A stretch of 64,000 nt of DNA from positions 310,001 through 374,000 of the forward strand of contig NZ_VBTZ01000002.1 of assembly GCF_005771425.1 (NCBI RefSeq). The letters are read 5' to 3'. The DNA comes from Methylocystis sp. B8 (GTDB lineage Bacteria > Pseudomonadota > Alphaproteobacteria > Rhizobiales > Beijerinckiaceae). Shown here piece after piece: positions 24,446-33,744 of this stretch (the first letter of the stretch is position 1; each line of letters begins with the position of its first letter). The position numbers and the translations under genes were made by a program. The notes under the pieces are model-generated. The model did not search any database. It was not told where the DNA came from and saw only the letters and a list, made by a program, of their open reading frames with translations.

Positions 24446-26443
24446 ATGCCGCTCTACTTAGCGCTGATCTGCGTCGGCGCGCTGCTCGCCGTCAGCGTTT
24501 ACGCCATCGTCCAAAGGCGAAACCCTGACATAAGCCGCAATGTCTATCGTCTTTGCATCGCATTGTGCGGCGTCCTCTTCCTCGCAGCGGTCATGCCGAG
24601 AGGCGCCCACGTCGTTTCGACGACTCTGCCGCTCGGCTTGCCCTGGATCGGCATGCATTTTCGTATCGACGTGCTGAGCGCCTTTTTTCTCGCGGTGGTC
24701 AATCTCGGCGGCGCGGCGGCAAGCGCCTATGCGATCGGCTATGGCGCGCATGAGAAAGATCCTATGCGCGTTCTACCGTTCTATCCTGCGTTTCTCGCAG
24801 GCATGAACGTCGTCGTGCTTGCAGATGACGCCTTCGCCTTTCTCGTCGCTTGGGAGTTCATGTCGCTTGCGTCATGGGCGCTGGTGCTGACGCATCACCA
24901 CGAAGCCGAAAATAGGCGCGCTGGTTTCGTCTATCTGTTGATGGCGAGTTTTGGCGGTTTCGCGCTGCTGATGGCGTTCGGCGTGCTCGGAGGCGTCGGC
25001 GGAGCCTACGACTTCGCCTCCATCCGCGAATCCACGAAGGAGGCCTGGAAATCGGGTCTCATTCTCGCCCTCGCCATGGTTGGAATGGGCTCCAAAGCCG
25101 GACTCGCGCCTCTGCATATCTGGCTGCCGCTCGCGCATCCTGCGGCGCCGAGCCACGTCTCGGCGCTGATGAGCGGCGTCATGACGAAGGTCGCCGTCTA
25201 TGGCTTTATTCGCGTGGTTTTCGATCTGCTCGGGCCGCCGGCTTTCTGGTGGTCGGTCGAGCCAATGACCTTTGGCGCGGCGAGCGCGCTGATCGGCGTT
25301 CTCTTCGCCACGATACAGAGCGATTTGAAGAAGCTTCTGGCTTACAGCACGATTGAAAATATCGGAATCATCTTCATCGCGCTCGGACTGGCGTTAGCCT
25401 TCAAAGCGAACGGCCTTGCGCTGCCGGCGGCGCTCGCCTTCACCGCGGCGCTGTTCCACGTTTTTAATCACTCGCTGTTTAAGAGCCTCCTGTTCTTCGG
25501 CGCTGGGGCCGTATTGAGCGGGAGCGGCGAAAGAAGCATCGAGCGCCTCGGCGGCCTCATCCACTCAATGCCAAAAACGGCGTTTCTGTTTCTCGGCGGC
25601 TGCGTCGCCATCTCCGCCTTGCCGCCGCTGAATGGCTTCGTTTCCGAATGGCTGGTGTTTCAAGCGATCCTGCTCAGCCCATCGCTGCCGCAATGGACCG
25701 TAAAGCTTCTCGTTCCCGCTATCGGCGTGGCGCTGGCGCTGAGCGCGGCGCTTGGCGCTGGCTGTTATATCCGCGCCTATGGCGTCGCTTTCCTTGGCCG
25801 CCCGCGCAGCGAAGCCGCGCGCGTTGCGCAAGACCCTGATCGCTGGTCTCTCGGAACGATGGCGGCCTTGCTGGCGCTTTGCCTTCTCGCTGGCCTGCTG
25901 CCCAGCCTTCTCATCGACACGATTTCACCGGCGGCGAAGGACTTTGTCGGCGGCCGCATGCCCGCGCAGGCGGAGCTTGCGTGGCTCTCGATCGCGCCTA
26001 TTGCCCAAAGCCGCAGTTCCTATAATGGACTTCTGGTCTTCGTCTTCATTCTCTTCTCAGCCTATTCGGCGAAATGGGTCATCCACAAATTCGGTTCATC
26101 ACGCTCGCGGCGCGCGCCGGCTTGGGACTGCGGTTACATCGAGAAGAGCCCCACCACGCAATATACGGCCAGCAGCTTTGCACAGCCGATCCGACGCACG
26201 CTCGGCGTCATCGCCTTCTCGGTGAGGGAGCGTCTCGACATGCCGGCCCCGGGCGAAATGCGCGCCGCGCGCCTGAGCGTCGATATCAAGGATCGAATCT
26301 TCGACTATCTCTACGCGCCGCTCACGCGGGCGGTTGAAACCTGCGCCTCCGGACTGAACATCCTCGGTCTTCTGTCGATCCAGGAATATCTCGCGCTCGT
26401 CTTCGGCGCCCTCGTCTTCCTGCTGGTCCTGGTGGCGATATGA
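24446..26443 (+). CDS. hyfB: Hydrogenase-4 / complex-I-like antiporter subunit HyfB (NuoL/M type)
   Basis: The 665-residue inner-membrane protein of about 15-16 helices belongs to the Mrp-antiporter/NuoL family that moves protons or sodium. Conserved charged residues in helices are visible: a Glu in FLVAWEFMSLASW, a Lys in MGSKAGLAPLHIWLP and another in MSGVMTKVAVYG. The C-terminal part (about 540 on) is hydrophilic, then ends in a final helix. It opens a tightly overlapping series hyfB-C-E-F-G-I. hyfA and hyfD of the Escherichia coli hyf operon are missing. Confidence 0.9.
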   Translation: MPLYLALICVGALLAVSVYAIVQRRNPDISRNVYRLCIALCGVLFLAAVMPRGAHVVSTTLPLGLPWIGMHFRIDVLSAFFLAVVNLGGAAASAYAIGYGAHEKDPMRVLPFYPAFLAGMNVVVLADDAFAFLVAWEFMSLASWALVLTHHHEAENRRAGFVYLLMASFGGFALLMAFGVLGGVGGAYDFASIRESTKEAWKSGLILALAMVGMGSKAGLAPLHIWLPLAHPAAPSHVSALMSGVMTKVAVYGFIRVVFDLLGPPAFWWSVEPMTFGAASALIGVLFATIQSDLKKLLAYSTIENIGIIFIALGLALAFKANGLALPAALAFTAALFHVFNHSLFKSLLFFGAGAVLSGSGERSIERLGGLIHSMPKTAFLFLGGCVAISALPPLNGFVSEWLVFQAILLSPSLPQWTVKLLVPAIGVALALSAALGAGCYIRAYGVAFLGRPRSEAARVAQDPDRWSLGTMAALLALCLLAGLLPSLLIDTISPAAKDFVGGRMPAQAELAWLSIAPIAQSRSSYNGLLVFVFILFSAYSAKWVIHKFGSSRSRRAPAWDCGYIEKSPTTQYTASSFAQPIRRTLGVIAFSVRERLDMPAPGEMRAARLSVDIKDRIFDYLYAPLTRAVETCASGLNILGLLSIQEYLALVFGALVFLLVLVAI

Positions 26444-27393
26444 CCTTTCTCTTCGATCTCATGGCGCAGGGCGTCCAAATGCTTTTGGTGCTTGCGCTGG
26501 CGCCGCTGCTCATCGGCTTCATCAGAAAGATGAAGGCGCGTCTTCTGCGCCGCAAGGGGCCGCCGATCATTCAGCCCTGGCGCGACCTCATTAGGCTGCT
26601 GCGTAAGGAAGTTGTTCTTGCTGAAAATGCGTCGTGGCTCTACCGCTCCGCGCCCTATCTGATTTTCGCGATGACCTGGGTCGCAGCGTCGCTCGCGCCC
26701 ACTTTCGCCACAGGTCTGATGTTCAGCTGGTCGGCCGATCTCATCGCCATTATCGCCTTACTTGGCAGCGCCCGCTTTTTCCTTGCGCTCGCCGGCATGG
26801 ACATCGGAACGAGTTTCGGCGGCATTGGTTCGAGCCGCGAGGCGATGTTCGGCTCGCTGGCGGAGCCGGCCACGATCATGATCGTCTTCACCGTCTCCTA
26901 CATCGCCGGAACCACGCAGCTTTCAGAAATCGCGGCCTTTATGGCCGCCAATTTGGAGTTGCGCGCATCGGTCGGCATGGCGCTCGTTGGTCTGCTCATC
27001 GTCGCCATCGCAGAGAATGGACGCGTGCCCGTCGACAATCCAGCGACCCATCTGGAGCTGACGATGGTGCATGAAGCGATGGTTCTCGAATATTCGGGAC
27101 GCTATCTTGCGCTTATCGAACTCGCTTCGGCGCTCAAGCTGCTCCTTTATATCTCGCTGATTGCCTGCGTCTTCTTCCCTGTTGGCCTCGCCACGCATGA
27201 TGCGGACCTGCACACGATGGCCATCGGTCTGGGCGCATACATCCTAAAGCTTGCGATCGGCGGCGGCGCACTCGCGCTGTTCGAGACTTCCACAGCCAAG
27301 ATGCGCGTCTTCCGCGTGCCCGACTTTCTCGGCGCTGGGCTGATGCTCGGTCTCCTCGCGACATTGCTTGTTTTTGTGACAAGGAATCTCTGA
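26440..27393 (+). CDS. hyfC: Hydrogenase-4-like membrane subunit HyfC (NuoH type)
   Basis: The 317-residue subunit has about eight helices and starts inside the hyfB stop codon (ATGA). It is the HycD/HyfC/NuoH homologue that links the hydrophilic arm to the ion-translocating arm. Family signatures include RRKGPPIIQPWRDL near the N-terminus and NGRVPVDNPATHLELTMVHEA in the conserved cytosolic loop, whose acidic residues form the entry of the E-channel in complex I. Confidence 0.92.
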   Translation: MTFLFDLMAQGVQMLLVLALAPLLIGFIRKMKARLLRRKGPPIIQPWRDLIRLLRKEVVLAENASWLYRSAPYLIFAMTWVAASLAPTFATGLMFSWSADLIAIIALLGSARFFLALAGMDIGTSFGGIGSSREAMFGSLAEPATIMIVFTVSYIAGTTQLSEIAAFMAANLELRASVGMALVGLLIVAIAENGRVPVDNPATHLELTMVHEAMVLEYSGRYLALIELASALKLLLYISLIACVFFPVGLATHDADLHTMAIGLGAYILKLAIGGGALALFETSTAKMRVFRVPDFLGAGLMLGLLATLLVFVTRNL

Positions 27394-28055
27394 TGGACCT
27401 TCTGACAATCGACATCGCCCATGTGCTCGCCGGCGCGCTGGTGCTGACGAGTTTCATGCTGCTCTACCAGGACCGGCTGTCAGGGCTCATCAATATCTAC
27501 ACTCTGCACGCCGTCGTTCTGTCGCTGTCGGTCGCTTGGCAGGCATATTATCAGGATGCGCCGCACCTCTATGTAACGGCGGGGATTGCAGTGATTTTCA
27601 AGGCCGTCATCATACCCTTCAGTCTTCGCCGCATCATCGAACGACTGCGCATCCATCGTACCGTTGAAGTCGTCGGCGGCGTCGGGGTCACCATGCTCAT
27701 CGGCATATTCCTCACGGCGCTGTCTCTGGTCGTGATGCTGCCGGCGACGGCCTCTGCGGACCCGCTGGCGCGGGAAGATATCGCCTTCGCTCTGGCGATC
27801 GTGCTGCTGGGTCTGTTGATGATGGTGACGCGACGTAACGCGGTCAGCCAGATCATCGGCTTCATGTCGCTCGAAAACGGGTTGATTCTCGCCGCCGCGG
27901 GCGCGCATGGCATGCCGCTCGTCGTCGAGATCAGCGTCGCTTTCTCGATCCTGATCGCCTTCATCGTGATCGGGATCTTCCTGTTCCGCATTCGCGAACG
28001 ATTTGACAACGTCGATCTTTTCGAACTCGATCGCGTGCGCGGAGGGCGCTCATGA
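27393..28055 (+). CDS. hyfE: Hydrogenase-4-like membrane subunit HyfE (NuoK type)
   Basis: The 220-residue product has about six helices and a TGATG overlap with hyfC. It matches HyfE, which contains a NuoK-like part (SLENGLILAAAGAHGMPLVVE carries the conserved membrane Glu). It ends in a charged tail and overlaps hyfF by ATGA. NuoK-like subunits sit between the NuoH-like and antiporter subunits and relay the conformational or electrostatic signal. Confidence 0.88.
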   Translation: MDLLTIDIAHVLAGALVLTSFMLLYQDRLSGLINIYTLHAVVLSLSVAWQAYYQDAPHLYVTAGIAVIFKAVIIPFSLRRIIERLRIHRTVEVVGGVGVTMLIGIFLTALSLVVMLPATASADPLAREDIAFALAIVLLGLLMMVTRRNAVSQIIGFMSLENGLILAAAGAHGMPLVVEISVAFSILIAFIVIGIFLFRIRERFDNVDLFELDRVRGGRS

Positions 28056-29500
28056 GCTCCAATCTCTTCATGGTCTCGAACGCGCTTATTGGCATTCCCG
28101 CCGCGGCGGCCATTGCGGTCGCGCTCGAACCCGAATACCGCCGATCGGCGATCATCAATGTCTGCGCCTCCGGCGCGACATTTCTTTTCGCGCTTGTTCT
28201 TTTAATTGTTGAGCCTGAGAGCAGCGATTATCTCTTCGTCGACGATCTCAACATCGTCTTCGTCGTTCTCTCGACCTTCATTGGTTTCACCACGAGCGTC
28301 TACAGCGCGAGCTATATCGACCACGAGATTGAAACTGGCCGCCTGACCCCAGCGAACGTGCGCTTCTACCACGCGATGTATCAGTCGCTGATGGGCGCGA
28401 TGAATCTGGCGCTGCTTGCGAGCAACATCGGCCTCATGTGGGTCGCGGTCGAAGTCGCCACCCTGACCACCGTCTTGATGGTCGGCATCTACCGCACGCC
28501 GCATGCGCTTGAAGCCGCCTGGAAATATTTCATCCTCGGCAGCGTTGGCATTGCGCTGGCGCTCTTCGGAACGATCCTCATTTACATGGCGGCTGAGCCC
28601 GTGCTGGGTCAGGGCTACGACGCCATGGTTTGGAAGACGCTGATGCAGCAGGCGTCGCGGTTCGATCCCCGCATGCTCAACGTCGCCTTTGTCTTCTTGA
28701 TGCTCGGCTACGGCACGAAAGTCGGCTTGGCGCCGATGCACGCCTGGCTTCCAGATGCGCACGCGGAAGGCCCGACGCCGATCTCGGCAGTTTTGTCGGG
28801 CCTTCTCCTCAATGTCGCGCTTTATGCGGTGCTGCGGTTCAAGATGCTGCTGACCGCCAATGCGGCGGCGATCACGCCGGGGCCGCTGATGATCACCCTC
28901 GGCCTCGCCTCGCTCATCATGGCGGCTTTCATGCTCTACCGCCGTGACGACATCAAACGGCTCTTCGCTTACTCCTCCATCGAGCACATGGGCATCATCG
29001 CCTTCGCCTTCGGCATGGGCGGCCCCCTCGCCAATTTCGCCGGTCTGCTGCATATGACCATGCATAGCCTGACAAAGTCCGCGATCTTTTTCTCCGTCGG
29101 CCATATCGCGCAGGCCAAGGGAACGCAGAAGATCGCTGAGATCAGGGGACTGACGCAGAGCCAGCCGGCGCTCGGCTGGACCCTCGTTGCCGGAGTCGTG
29201 GCGATCATCGGCTTACCGCCCCTCGGCATCTTCATGAGCGAATTTCTGGTCGTGAGCTCGACCTTCGCACGCCAGCCGCTCCTCGCGATTCCGCTGGTTT
29301 TCGGTCTCCTTCTCGCCTTCGGCGCCTTGCTGCTGCGACTCACCGGAATGGCGTTCGGCGAGCCGAGCCGGGATGCAGGCGAAGTGAAGGCTTCGATGTT
29401 GCCGCTCTATGCGCATCTTTCGCTTGTGCTGCTCGCCGGTCTCTATTTGCCGTCTCACCTGGTGGCCTGGTTCCAGAACGTCGCGCGCCTCTTGGGTTGA
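28052..29500 (+). CDS. hyfF: Hydrogenase-4-like antiporter subunit HyfF (NuoN/M type)
   Basis: The 482-residue product, about 14 helices, is a second proton/ion-translocating antiporter-type subunit. It keeps a Glu in MWVAVEVATLTTVL, Lys in WKYFILGS and GTKVGLAPMHAWLPDAHAEG, and HMTMHSLTKSAIFF. It overlaps hyfE by four bases. With HyfB it gives the complex two ion-pumping modules. Confidence 0.92.
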   Translation: MSSNLFMVSNALIGIPAAAAIAVALEPEYRRSAIINVCASGATFLFALVLLIVEPESSDYLFVDDLNIVFVVLSTFIGFTTSVYSASYIDHEIETGRLTPANVRFYHAMYQSLMGAMNLALLASNIGLMWVAVEVATLTTVLMVGIYRTPHALEAAWKYFILGSVGIALALFGTILIYMAAEPVLGQGYDAMVWKTLMQQASRFDPRMLNVAFVFLMLGYGTKVGLAPMHAWLPDAHAEGPTPISAVLSGLLLNVALYAVLRFKMLLTANAAAITPGPLMITLGLASLIMAAFMLYRRDDIKRLFAYSSIEHMGIIAFAFGMGGPLANFAGLLHMTMHSLTKSAIFFSVGHIAQAKGTQKIAEIRGLTQSQPALGWTLVAGVVAIIGLPPLGIFMSEFLVVSSTFARQPLLAIPLVFGLLLAFGALLLRLTGMAFGEPSRDAGEVKASMLPLYAHLSLVLLAGLYLPSHLVAWFQNVARLLG

Positions 29501-29517
29501 GCACGAAGGATGAAGAA

Positions 29518-31035
29518 ATGAACTTCGCCAGCAAACAAACGGCGCCTCAGTCGTCGCAGCCGACCTGCCTGCCCTGGCCGCGCGAGATTGTCGATAGAAC
29601 GGGCTGGCTTGCCTTTGCCGAGAGTCTCGCGAAAGGCGAACGCGAGCTGCTCAGTCTTTGGGGCGAAGGTTCGAGCGTTCATATGGCCGTGCTCGAACAA
29701 CGAGAGCCGCGCCTGCGCATTCTCAGCTTGGAATGTCCGGACGGCGCTTTTCCTTCTGTCGCACGACTTCACATCCCGGCGTCGAGGCTTGAACGCGCAA
29801 TATGCGATCTCTACGGTTTAAAGTCCGAAGGCGCGCCCGACCATCGTCCTTGGCTCGACCACGGGCGCTGGGGAATTCGTCAACCCTGTGGCGCGCAGGA
29901 AAAAATCAATTCCACCTGTGATCCTTACGAATTTCTTCCGGTAGAAGGCGAACCTTTTCACCAGATACCGGTCGGGCCCGTGCACGCCGGCATTATCGAG
30001 CCGGGCCATTTCCGCTTCTCCGCGAACGGCGAAACTGTGATTCGTCTCGAGGAGCGGCTCGGATTCGTGCACAAGGGCATAGACCAGTTGATGAGCGGCG
30101 CCTCGATCGAGCGCGCTGCGCAGATCGCGGCGCGCGTTTCTGGCGACAGCACGGTCGCCTACAGCCTCGCCTTTGCGCAGGCGGTTGAGGCTGCCTTTGA
30201 CGTCAATGTTCCGCCGCGCGCTGCCTATCTACGCGCCTTGATGGCTGAACTCGAACGGCTCGCCAATCATTTCGGCGATGTCGGCGCCATATGCAACGAC
30301 GCGGCCTTCGCATTGATGCATGCGCAATGCGGTCTTGTGCGCGAACGCATTTTGAGAGAAGCGGCAAGCTGTTTCGGACACCGGCTGATGATGGATCGCA
30401 TCGCGCCTGGCGGCGTTCTCGTCGATCTCGAGCGGGAGAAAGTCGCGGGGCTTTATGCGCTCATCGAGTGGATCGAGCTGATGACTCCGCGGCTGATTGC
30501 GCTCTTCGGCGACACAACGTCGCTGCAGGATCGCACCGTCGGAACTGGCGTCGTCAGCGAATCCCTCGCAAAGCAGTATGCGTGTGGCGGCTATGTCGGA
30601 CGCGCCTCCGGCCGGGAGTTCGACGCGCGCAAGGCGATCGGTTACGCCCCCTATCCACAATTTGCGTTTGAGATCGGCGCCTCAAAGGAATGCGATGTGG
30701 ACGCCCGCGTTTGGGTCCGTTTCGACGAGATCAGAGCGTCACTGCAAATCGTCAGGCAGATTCTCGACGGAGCGCCGGAAGGTCCGATCATCGCCGCTTG
30801 GGCGCTTCCGGAAGACTGGACGCGCGAAGGCGCGGCCCTCGTTGAAGGATTCCGCGGCGACATATTTGTCTGGCTTCGCATCCGCGCAGATGGCGTGGTG
30901 CAGCGCTGTCACTTGCGTGATCCGTCTTGGTTCCAGTGGCCGCTGCTCGAAGCGGCGATCAAGGACAACATCGTCGCCGACTTCCCGCTCTGCAACAAAT
31001 CCTTCAACTGTTCCTACTCCGGGCACGACCTCTAG
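29518..31035 (+). CDS. hyfG: HyfG-like large subunit (NuoC-NuoD fusion) without NiFe ligands
   Basis: The 505-residue product starts at an ATG 7 bases after GAAGGA. Residues about 10-110 are the 30-kDa/NuoC domain (LERAICDLYGL). The rest is the NuoD/hydrogenase large-subunit fold (PVGPVHAGIIEPGHF, LGFVHKGIDQL). True group 4 hydrogenases bind NiFe with an N-terminal RxCGxC and a C-terminal DPCxxC. Here the first is ARVSGDS (about 205-211) and the second is replaced by NKSFNCSYSGHDL (about 493-505). Hydrogen activation is therefore not expected. This places the complex with Ehr (energy-converting-hydrogenase-related) types. The name hyfG reflects homology only. Confidence 0.9.
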   Translation: MNFASKQTAPQSSQPTCLPWPREIVDRTGWLAFAESLAKGERELLSLWGEGSSVHMAVLEQREPRLRILSLECPDGAFPSVARLHIPASRLERAICDLYGLKSEGAPDHRPWLDHGRWGIRQPCGAQEKINSTCDPYEFLPVEGEPFHQIPVGPVHAGIIEPGHFRFSANGETVIRLEERLGFVHKGIDQLMSGASIERAAQIAARVSGDSTVAYSLAFAQAVEAAFDVNVPPRAAYLRALMAELERLANHFGDVGAICNDAAFALMHAQCGLVRERILREAASCFGHRLMMDRIAPGGVLVDLEREKVAGLYALIEWIELMTPRLIALFGDTTSLQDRTVGTGVVSESLAKQYACGGYVGRASGREFDARKAIGYAPYPQFAFEIGASKECDVDARVWVRFDEIRASLQIVRQILDGAPEGPIIAAWALPEDWTREGAALVEGFRGDIFVWLRIRADGVVQRCHLRDPSWFQWPLLEAAIKDNIVADFPLCNKSFNCSYSGHDL

Positions 31036-31043
31036 GACGCGCG

Positions 31044-31559
31044 ATGCAGAAATTCTTGCTCCAGGGCTTGCTACGAAGAGCGTTGACCGAACGGGCTCCC
31101 ACGCCCGATGCGGCGTCGATGGCGGAGCTTGGCTACACGCTGGGACGCACGGCGCGACAGAAACTCGGACGCAGTCTTTCGATCCGCGAAGTCGACGCGG
31201 GCTCTTGCAATGGCTGCGAACTCGAAATTCACGCGCTCAACAATGCCTATTATGATCTCGAGAGATTCGGCATGCGCTTCGTCGCGTCGCCGCGTCATGC
31301 CGATGTTTTGCTCGTCACCGGTCCGGTGACGAAGAACATGCGCGAAGCGCTTGAGCGCACTTACGCCGCGACGCCAGACCCGAAATGGGTGATCGCAGTG
31401 GGCGACTGCGCCTTTGACGGCGGGGTTTTTTGTGAGAGCTACGCATGCGTTGGCGCGGTGGCGAGCGTCGTTCCAGTCGATCTCCATATCCGTGGCTGCC
31501 CGCCCGATCCGACGACGCTGCTGAAAGGGCTGATCGCCTTCGTTGAGAATATGGAATGA
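31044..31559 (+). CDS. hyfI: HyfI-like small subunit (NuoB type, 4Fe-4S)
   Basis: The 171-residue product starts at an ATG 8 bases after the hyfG stop. It keeps the cysteines for the proximal N2-type [4Fe-4S] cluster: GSCNGCE near residue 55, a Cys in VGDCAFDGG, and one in RGCPPDP. Conservation of these argues that the complex still handles electrons or that the cluster is structural. It is shorter than E. coli HycG/HyfI, lacking the C-terminal extension. It ends the hyf series; a 260-base gap precedes the porin gene. Confidence 0.9.
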   Translation: MQKFLLQGLLRRALTERAPTPDAASMAELGYTLGRTARQKLGRSLSIREVDAGSCNGCELEIHALNNAYYDLERFGMRFVASPRHADVLLVTGPVTKNMREALERTYAATPDPKWVIAVGDCAFDGGVFCESYACVGAVASVVPVDLHIRGCPPDPTTLLKGLIAFVENME

Positions 31560-31707
31560 ATGATCCGGCGAGGACGGTAAGCAAATATCGACGCCGCGCC
31601 GTTTCGAACACAGCGGCGCCGATTTTGAGAAATGCGCGAGCAACATTAGCGCGCAACGGATAAATTCAGGCAAAACCTCCGCACGAAAACTTGGCTAGAA
31701 CAAAACA

Positions 31708-31744
31708 GCGTTGAACGCTTCGCCAGTGCGATCGCGTTCAACGC
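31708..31744. terminator. Inverted repeat between hyfI and the porin gene
   Basis: Perfect 11-base arms (31708-31718 GCGTTGAACGC, 31734-31744 GCGTTCAACGC) enclose 15 bases. There is no T-tract, so it may be an operator, a weak terminator or an mRNA processing hairpin ahead of the porin gene. Confidence 0.4.
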
Positions 31745-31821
31745 AAGGATCCGGCTGTCTTGATTCGCGACGCGCAGCGTAACGCCGTCCAGTCCGAATC
31801 GAGACGCGAGCGAGGCTAGCC

Positions 31822-33576
31822 ATGAATTTGGTTCGTTGGAAAAAAGGCGTCGCGGCAGGCGGTCTTGTCGCAATTTTTTTCGCCCCTGCCGCGAACGCGG
31901 CCTCAAGTGACGCCATCGAGGCAAGGTTGCGCGCGCTCGAGGCGGAGATATCAAAATTGCGACGCGAGGCTCGACAAGCCAAAGCGGATGCGCAGCAGGC
32001 CGCTCACGCCGCGCAGAGCAGCGCCGCGAAAGCCGAGGCGGCGCAAGTCGGCGCGCCACCCCCGCCTCCGCCAGTCTTCGTTTCGTTCAGAAACGGCCTT
32101 TTCGTCGAAAGCGCGGATAAGGCGTATAATTTCAAGATCGGCGGACGCATGCAGTTCGACGGCGGCGGAACGGCGCAACCGCTCAATGGCTGGTCAGACC
32201 AGGCCGGCGTTCGCCAGGTGCGTCTGGAGGTTGAAGGCAAGGCCGCACAATACTGGTTTTATAAACTGCAATATGATTTCGCGGGCTCGCAATATGGCAC
32301 GCCCTTTAATGCGCCGGTGCAAGGCGGCATTCGCGATTTCTATCTTGGCGTACAACACCCCATTCTGGCGTTGCCCTTCACGAAGGACCCCGCATTTATC
32401 CATATCGGCAGTTATTTCGAGCCCTTCAGTTTGGAGTTCACGGCTTCCTCGCGTTTCCGAGACTTCATCGAACGCGCGATGGCGGTCGAAGCCATTGCGC
32501 CGAGTCGACACCTTGGCGCGGCGATCGGCGCCTATGGCGACAATTGGAGCGCAAAGGGCGGCGTCTTTTCGACGAGCTTCGAAGATCTGAACACAAACCC
32601 CGCCGTCGGCACGCCGCCGTTCATAGGCATCCCAGCGAGAGCCGGATGGTTTCCAACGGGCGGCGGACAGTATTTCGAATTCACCGGCCGAATGACCTAT
32701 GCGCCGATCATGACTCAGCATGATCTCCTGCATGTCGGCGTATCCGGCCGGTTTCACCAGCCAAACAGCGCGACGGGATTGTCAGACGATCGCGTCTTGC
32801 GGATCGGCAACCGCATTCGCTCGGAAGCCTATATTCTCAATCAAGGGCTGCTCGGAACGCCTGACCTCTCCTGCGGCGCCGTCGCTCTGCCAGGATGGAC
32901 GGCCGCTGCTGCAGCGCACTGCGTCAATAACGTCGAATCTTTCGGCGTAGAACTCTCCGCGGCCCACGGACCATTCTCGCTGCAAGCGGAATATTTGGGT
33001 CAGCAGGTCAACCGCAACTCGACAAACATCGCGCTCGCGCGCCTCGCAGGCGTTTTCGCGCCGGGCGGCGCCTCGCATTATTTCAGCGGCTTTTATGTCT
33101 ATGGCCAATGGTATTTGACCGGCGAGGAACGCGCGGCCGCATATGACGTGACGAACAAGATCGGCGCGAACTTCAATCAGATCGCAATCAAAAATCCGGT
33201 AAGCACGGGGGGCTTCGGCGCCGTGGGCCTTGCGGCGCGCTACAGCGCGCTCAATCTCAACAGCGGGCCTTATTCCGGCTCAGGCCTCTACAACATGCTC
33301 GCCTATACGACGCTCATCGCGCCTAATCCTTTCGCGGCTTCTTATATCGCCAATGCAGGCGTCGTCGGCGGGCGCCAGCAGAACGTCACTTTGGGAATTA
33401 ATTGGTATCCTGAAAACGGATTCCACTTCCAGTTCAATTGGGTTCATGTGCTGCAAGCTTCTGCGCCGCTCAATGACTATGCGCTCTTCGCCACCGGCGT
33501 TCCTGCGCGACAGGGCCCCTATTTCAATGGCGCTCATCCCGATCTCTTCGAGGCCCGCGCGCAGGTTTACTGGTAA
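31822..33576 (+). CDS. OprP/OprO-like outer-membrane porin with N-terminal coiled coil
   Basis: The 584-residue product has a signal peptide (to about 28, NAAS), then a charged helical segment (about 30-72, likely a trimeric coiled coil), an Ala/Pro linker and a beta-barrel domain of the phosphate/pyrophosphate-selective porin (Porin_O_P) family. It ends with the aromatic RAQVYW required for BAM-dependent insertion. It lies 260 bases after hyfI on the same strand. Such porins favour anions, which fits the SulP transporter at the start of the cluster, but the solute is unknown. Confidence 0.85.
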   Translation: MNLVRWKKGVAAGGLVAIFFAPAANAASSDAIEARLRALEAEISKLRREARQAKADAQQAAHAAQSSAAKAEAAQVGAPPPPPPVFVSFRNGLFVESADKAYNFKIGGRMQFDGGGTAQPLNGWSDQAGVRQVRLEVEGKAAQYWFYKLQYDFAGSQYGTPFNAPVQGGIRDFYLGVQHPILALPFTKDPAFIHIGSYFEPFSLEFTASSRFRDFIERAMAVEAIAPSRHLGAAIGAYGDNWSAKGGVFSTSFEDLNTNPAVGTPPFIGIPARAGWFPTGGGQYFEFTGRMTYAPIMTQHDLLHVGVSGRFHQPNSATGLSDDRVLRIGNRIRSEAYILNQGLLGTPDLSCGAVALPGWTAAAAAHCVNNVESFGVELSAAHGPFSLQAEYLGQQVNRNSTNIALARLAGVFAPGGASHYFSGFYVYGQWYLTGEERAAAYDVTNKIGANFNQIAIKNPVSTGGFGAVGLAARYSALNLNSGPYSGSGLYNMLAYTTLIAPNPFAASYIANAGVVGGRQQNVTLGINWYPENGFHFQFNWVHVLQASAPLNDYALFATGVPARQGPYFNGAHPDLFEARAQVYW

Positions 33577-33744
33577 GACATCGCCAACCAATATGTGTGG
33601 CGCCGCACAGCAGCGGCGCGACAAATTTGCAACGCTCGCCGAAATTCGTCGGCGAAGATCGGAACAGAGCTTGATTTTAGGTGTTGTTAGGATGACGCTT
33701 GCGAACGGTTGTTCGGTGGTCCGTCTCTAAAGAGGAGATTCAAA

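Noticed and set aside
24446-31559. Functional hydrogenase-4 or formate hydrogenlyase
   Set aside because: The large subunit lacks both CxxC nickel-binding motifs, and no formate dehydrogenase, ferredoxin subunit or hyp maturation gene is present in the window.
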